Below the pieces are notes generated by a model. That model was given only the letters and a program-made list of their open reading frames with translations, was not told where the DNA came from and made no database searches. Shown piece after piece: positions 33,751-35,892 of a stretch of 35,892 nucleotides of DNA. Made by a program: the position numbers and the translations under genes. The stretch lies in the NCBI GenBank assembly GCA_015679605.1, contig JAAAVE010000079.1, forward strand, positions 1-35,892, in the 5' to 3' direction. The number at the start of each line of letters is the position of its first letter. Within the stretch, counting starts at the first letter, position 1. The stretch comes from Podila epigama (Eukaryota; Mortierellomycota; Mortierellomycetes; Mortierellales; Mortierellaceae).

Positions 33751-34869
33751 TTAATTGTAGTACAGAGAGTTGGCTGTGGCTGCAATGAGACCTGTGGTCA
33801 AGCCAACGGCTCCACCGACGACACCGCCTACAAGGCCACCAACACCAACACCGACAGTGCTCAGGATGGCGGCGCCTGCACCAGCGTATCTGAAAAAGAC
33901 ATCGCTGGCAGTCTCTTTAGGCTCACCGTCAGGACCAGGCTTGACAACAGGGAGTGGGTCGCCGTCCTTGCGGATGTTGGGGTATGTTGGGTCGGGCAGG
34001 ACGGCAGGGTCGGCTGGAGGAGGCTTGGGGACGTTAGGGAAAGAGGGCTCTGGTGCAGTAAGGTAGGGATTAGGGGGTGGTACATTGACCTGGGGAATAG
34101 CAAGTGCAGGCTTGAAGTTGGGGTCACCTCCAGTGACGGCCCCTGCGACTTCAGTCGCAGGTGGTGCCTCTGGTGCTGCTGCTGCTAGAGGTGCCTGTTC
34201 CTGCTGGGGTTCATCGCGCTTGATGATATGCCGGGCTAGAGACATTCTTGTATCGTTTGAATTCGTTTCTTCCTCCACAATCGCAAACGCCTCAGTTCTG
34301 CCTACGAAGCGTTGTTTACCGTCAATTGACATTGTCTGAGCCAAGATATAGTACTCGGGTTCTTCATCAGTATCGCGGACATTAGGGAGTGAGGCCTCCC
34401 ACCAATATTGGGTCTTTCCAGGGATGACCTATCAGATAAAAGGATAGAGGTGAACCAAAAGGAAAGGTTAAGTCATTTTTGCGGCTGAAAATGTGGTACT
34501 TGTGCTGTCAGAACATGCCAATAAGACAAGAAATCTTACCATCTGGGTCACCATCACGGGTGCTACCTCTGGGTGCTTGGCATCTCCAATGTAAAGCGAC
34601 CAAGGCTTGTCGGATTGGAGGGTGCTCTGGTCGCAGCCAGAGACGTCGATCGTGAGAAGGAGCTTATCGCCTTCTGTGGCCGTTGGTGGGTGCTCACCAC
34701 TGCTGGAGCCTGCGTACATGGTGCCGGGGATATCGACCTTGGCGCAAGCCAAGGTTTTGACGGTATGGGTAATGGTTTTGCTGGTTCCAACGGGCGCTGC
34801 AGTAGCCAGCATCAGAGATGCAAGGCCGACGCTGGCCACCTGCAGTGCTGGAGTGACATTAAGTAGCAT
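33751..34869 (-). CDS. Secreted/membrane protein with glycine-zipper C-terminus (two exons, 335 aa)
   Basis: Inferred minus-strand exons are 34869-34540 and 34428-33751 (GTAAGA donor, GATAG acceptor, phase 0). The chosen ATG (MLLNVTPALQVASVG) gives a clean signal peptide ending near TAAPVG (~residue 25). Upstream in-frame codons encode Ser/His and Leu-rich sequence that looks like leader. Residues ~27-165 appear beta-rich (ITHTVKTLACAKVDIPG, KLLLTIDVSGCDQS, WSLYIGDAKHPEVAPVMVTQM, TQYWWEASLPNV, YYILAQTMSIDGKQRFVGRTEAFAIVEEE), perhaps an immunoglobulin-like domain with two cysteines. A Pro/Ala-rich linker (~175-275) follows. The last ~45 residues are a glycine-spaced hydrophobic stretch (AILSTVGVGVGGLVGGVVGG, then AVGLTTGLIAA), i.e. 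a glycine-zipper-type membrane segment close to the C-terminus. The end (NSLYYN) is not a typical GPI signal. I do not recognise the family; a cell-wall or membrane surface role is inferred. Confidence 0.8.
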
Positions 34870-35586
34870 AGTTGTATTAACGTGATGTGAGAAAAAAGAA
34901 TGGGTATGGGATTGTGAATAAAGAAAAACTAAAAACAAAAGTAGAAGAAATGCGAAAACAAGACGCGTTAAATATCGATGTCGGCAAACACAGCACAGCA
35001 ACATTGTCGGCATGACTGTTCCATTGGTCGTTTCTTTTTGGTCTATCTTGTCAAAAAGATGCATGCACCATTGACCATGTTTGACTATCTAGCAAAAAAA
35101 AAATGGCTGTATTGGTCCACCTGCAGCAAATGTCTGCTAACTCTAACGGTCATGACCTTATCGACATTCCAGTATGCACTCTGTCTACTGAGGTTATGGA
35201 CTATACTTAAAGCGTTATCCTTACACAAATTATGGACATTAGCTATTGGGTTATTATTATTATTATCATAGGAGTTCATCGCATAGCGCGATGTCGCACT
35301 GGCACACACTTCGTTTTTTTTTTTTTTTATCTCAAGGCCACCATTGGCTGAAAAGGTTGAAAATTGAATAATTTGAATGTACTGCACTACGAGCAAAGCC
35401 ACCGCAGCAGCAACGCGTGTAAGCTCATTCTCCCCTCCAAATAACTTCAGGTGTAACTTTGCATTAAAACCATTGAACCCTAAGAGAAAACAAAAACAAA
35501 AGAAAAGAAAAAGAAAACAGCATTCGTTTTTAAAGCAAGAGATCATCAATAAGAACGGTGTTGAGGACATGGACAGAAAATCGTAA
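34870..35586. other. Intergenic region
   Basis: About 700 bases between divergent genes. It contains a short TTATTA run (35250-35268), a CATCGC/GCGATG mini-inverted repeat near 35278-35294, a T tract (about 35314-35328) and an A/G-rich stretch (35480-35530). A 161-codon minus-strand open frame here is Phe/Cys/Asn/Lys-biased low complexity and I do not call it a gene. Confidence 0.5.
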
Positions 35587-35892
35587 ATGCAGAGGAAAAC
35601 GTCATCACGTAATGGAGGAGGGGGAGTAGGGGGTAGTGGAAGCAGCGGAGGTGGCGGCCGAGGAAACCACCATGGTCATGGACACAGAGATGGAGATGGA
35701 GGAGGAGGAGGTAATGGAGCAGCATCTTCTATTAAGCTATTGACTCGTTCAGGACTGGATCCAGAATATACCCGTGGAGCAGGAATGTTAAGCAATTCAC
35801 ATGGAGGGGCACCACAACCGCAAGCACAGCTCTATGGATATCCATCACCACAGTACCAGCAGCAACAGCAACAACAGCAACAACAGCAATAA
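35587..35892 (+). CDS. Gly- and Gln-rich short protein, or first exon at the window edge (101 aa)
   Basis: The ATG at 35587 follows directly on an in-frame TAA (35584-35586), so the start is well bounded. The frame reads MQRKTSSRN, then a Gly/Ser/His-rich stretch (GGGGRGNHHGHGHRDGDG), a more ordinary segment (SIKLLTRSGLDPEYTRGAGM), and ends in about 11 glutamines and TAA, which is the last three bases of the window. Codon choice (mixed CAA/CAG) matches other Gln tracts in the window. I do not recognise the protein. Because the sequence stops exactly here in a repeat, the terminal stop could be genuine or an assembly effect, and a longer gene continuing to the right is possible. Confidence 0.5.
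   Translation: MQRKTSSRNGGGGVGGSGSSGGGGRGNHHGHGHRDGDGGGGGNGAASSIKLLTRSGLDPEYTRGAGMLSNSHGGAPQPQAQLYGYPSPQYQQQQQQQQQQQ
35858..35889 (+). repeat. CAG/CAA polyglutamine tract at the window end
   Basis: A run of CAG and CAA codons ends three bases before the end of the sequence. Such tracts are common assembly break points. Confidence 0.8.

Noticed and set aside
35085-35570. 161-codon minus-strand frame
   Set aside because: Phe/Cys/Asn/Lys-biased, built from poly-T, poly-A and TTATTA repeats; no domain visible.

Overview
The window looks like nuclear DNA of an early-diverging filamentous fungus, most likely a Mortierellomycotina species (Mortierella/Linnemannia-like). The taxon is inferred from gene content; no marker gene is present. 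The signs are several F-box/leucine-rich-repeat genes, a kelch-type receptor-like membrane protein, a Fungal_trans regulator, a CCAAT-binding histone-fold subunit, short spliceosomal introns (GTAAGT, GTATGT or GTAAAC donors with TAG/CAG acceptors), CT-rich leaders, and glutamine runs built from mixed CAA/CAG codons. There are no bacterial operons, tRNA or rRNA genes, CRISPR arrays or intact transposons that I can see.

Layout, left to right. 1-906 (+) is the 3' end of a kelch/transmembrane protein. 1217-2953 (+) is an F-box/LRR gene. 3107-4921 (+) is a second F-box/LRR gene interrupted by one in-frame TAA. 5624-10909 (+) is a five-exon gene for a large acidic protein with PH-type domains resembling Spo71. 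12173-17879 (+) is a four-exon glutamine-rich protein with a Fungal_trans domain but no visible zinc cluster. 18089-19682 (-) is a two-exon type II membrane protein with a beta-rich, adhesin-like ectodomain. 20319-22337 (+) is a third F-box/LRR gene, head-to-head with the previous gene. 22338-25395 is a gene-poor, repeat-rich tract. 25396-29172 (+) is a three-exon protein with a disordered N-terminus and RNI-like leucine-rich repeats. 29284-30837 (-) is a fourth, divergent F-box-like/LRR gene. 30956-31286 (-) may be a gene remnant. 31932-33397 (+) is the NF-YC/Hap5 gene with six exons, two of them microexons. 33751-34869 (-) is a secreted protein with a glycine-rich hydrophobic C-terminus. 35587-35892 (+) is a short Gly/Gln-rich reading frame whose stop codon is the last three bases of the window.

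The genes are a typical mixed eukaryotic neighbourhood and I see no single pathway. Functional themes are predicted substrate recruitment for ubiquitination (F-box proteins), transcription (NF-YC and the Fungal_trans protein), membrane or sporulation biology (Spo71-like) and cell-surface proteins (kelch-TM, adhesin-like, glycine-rich secreted). The points most worth checking are the interrupted F-box gene, the missing DNA-binding domain and unusually long intron of the Fungal_trans gene, and the microexons of NF-YC. All exon coordinates were joined by eye from splice motifs and reading-frame continuity, without transcript evidence.
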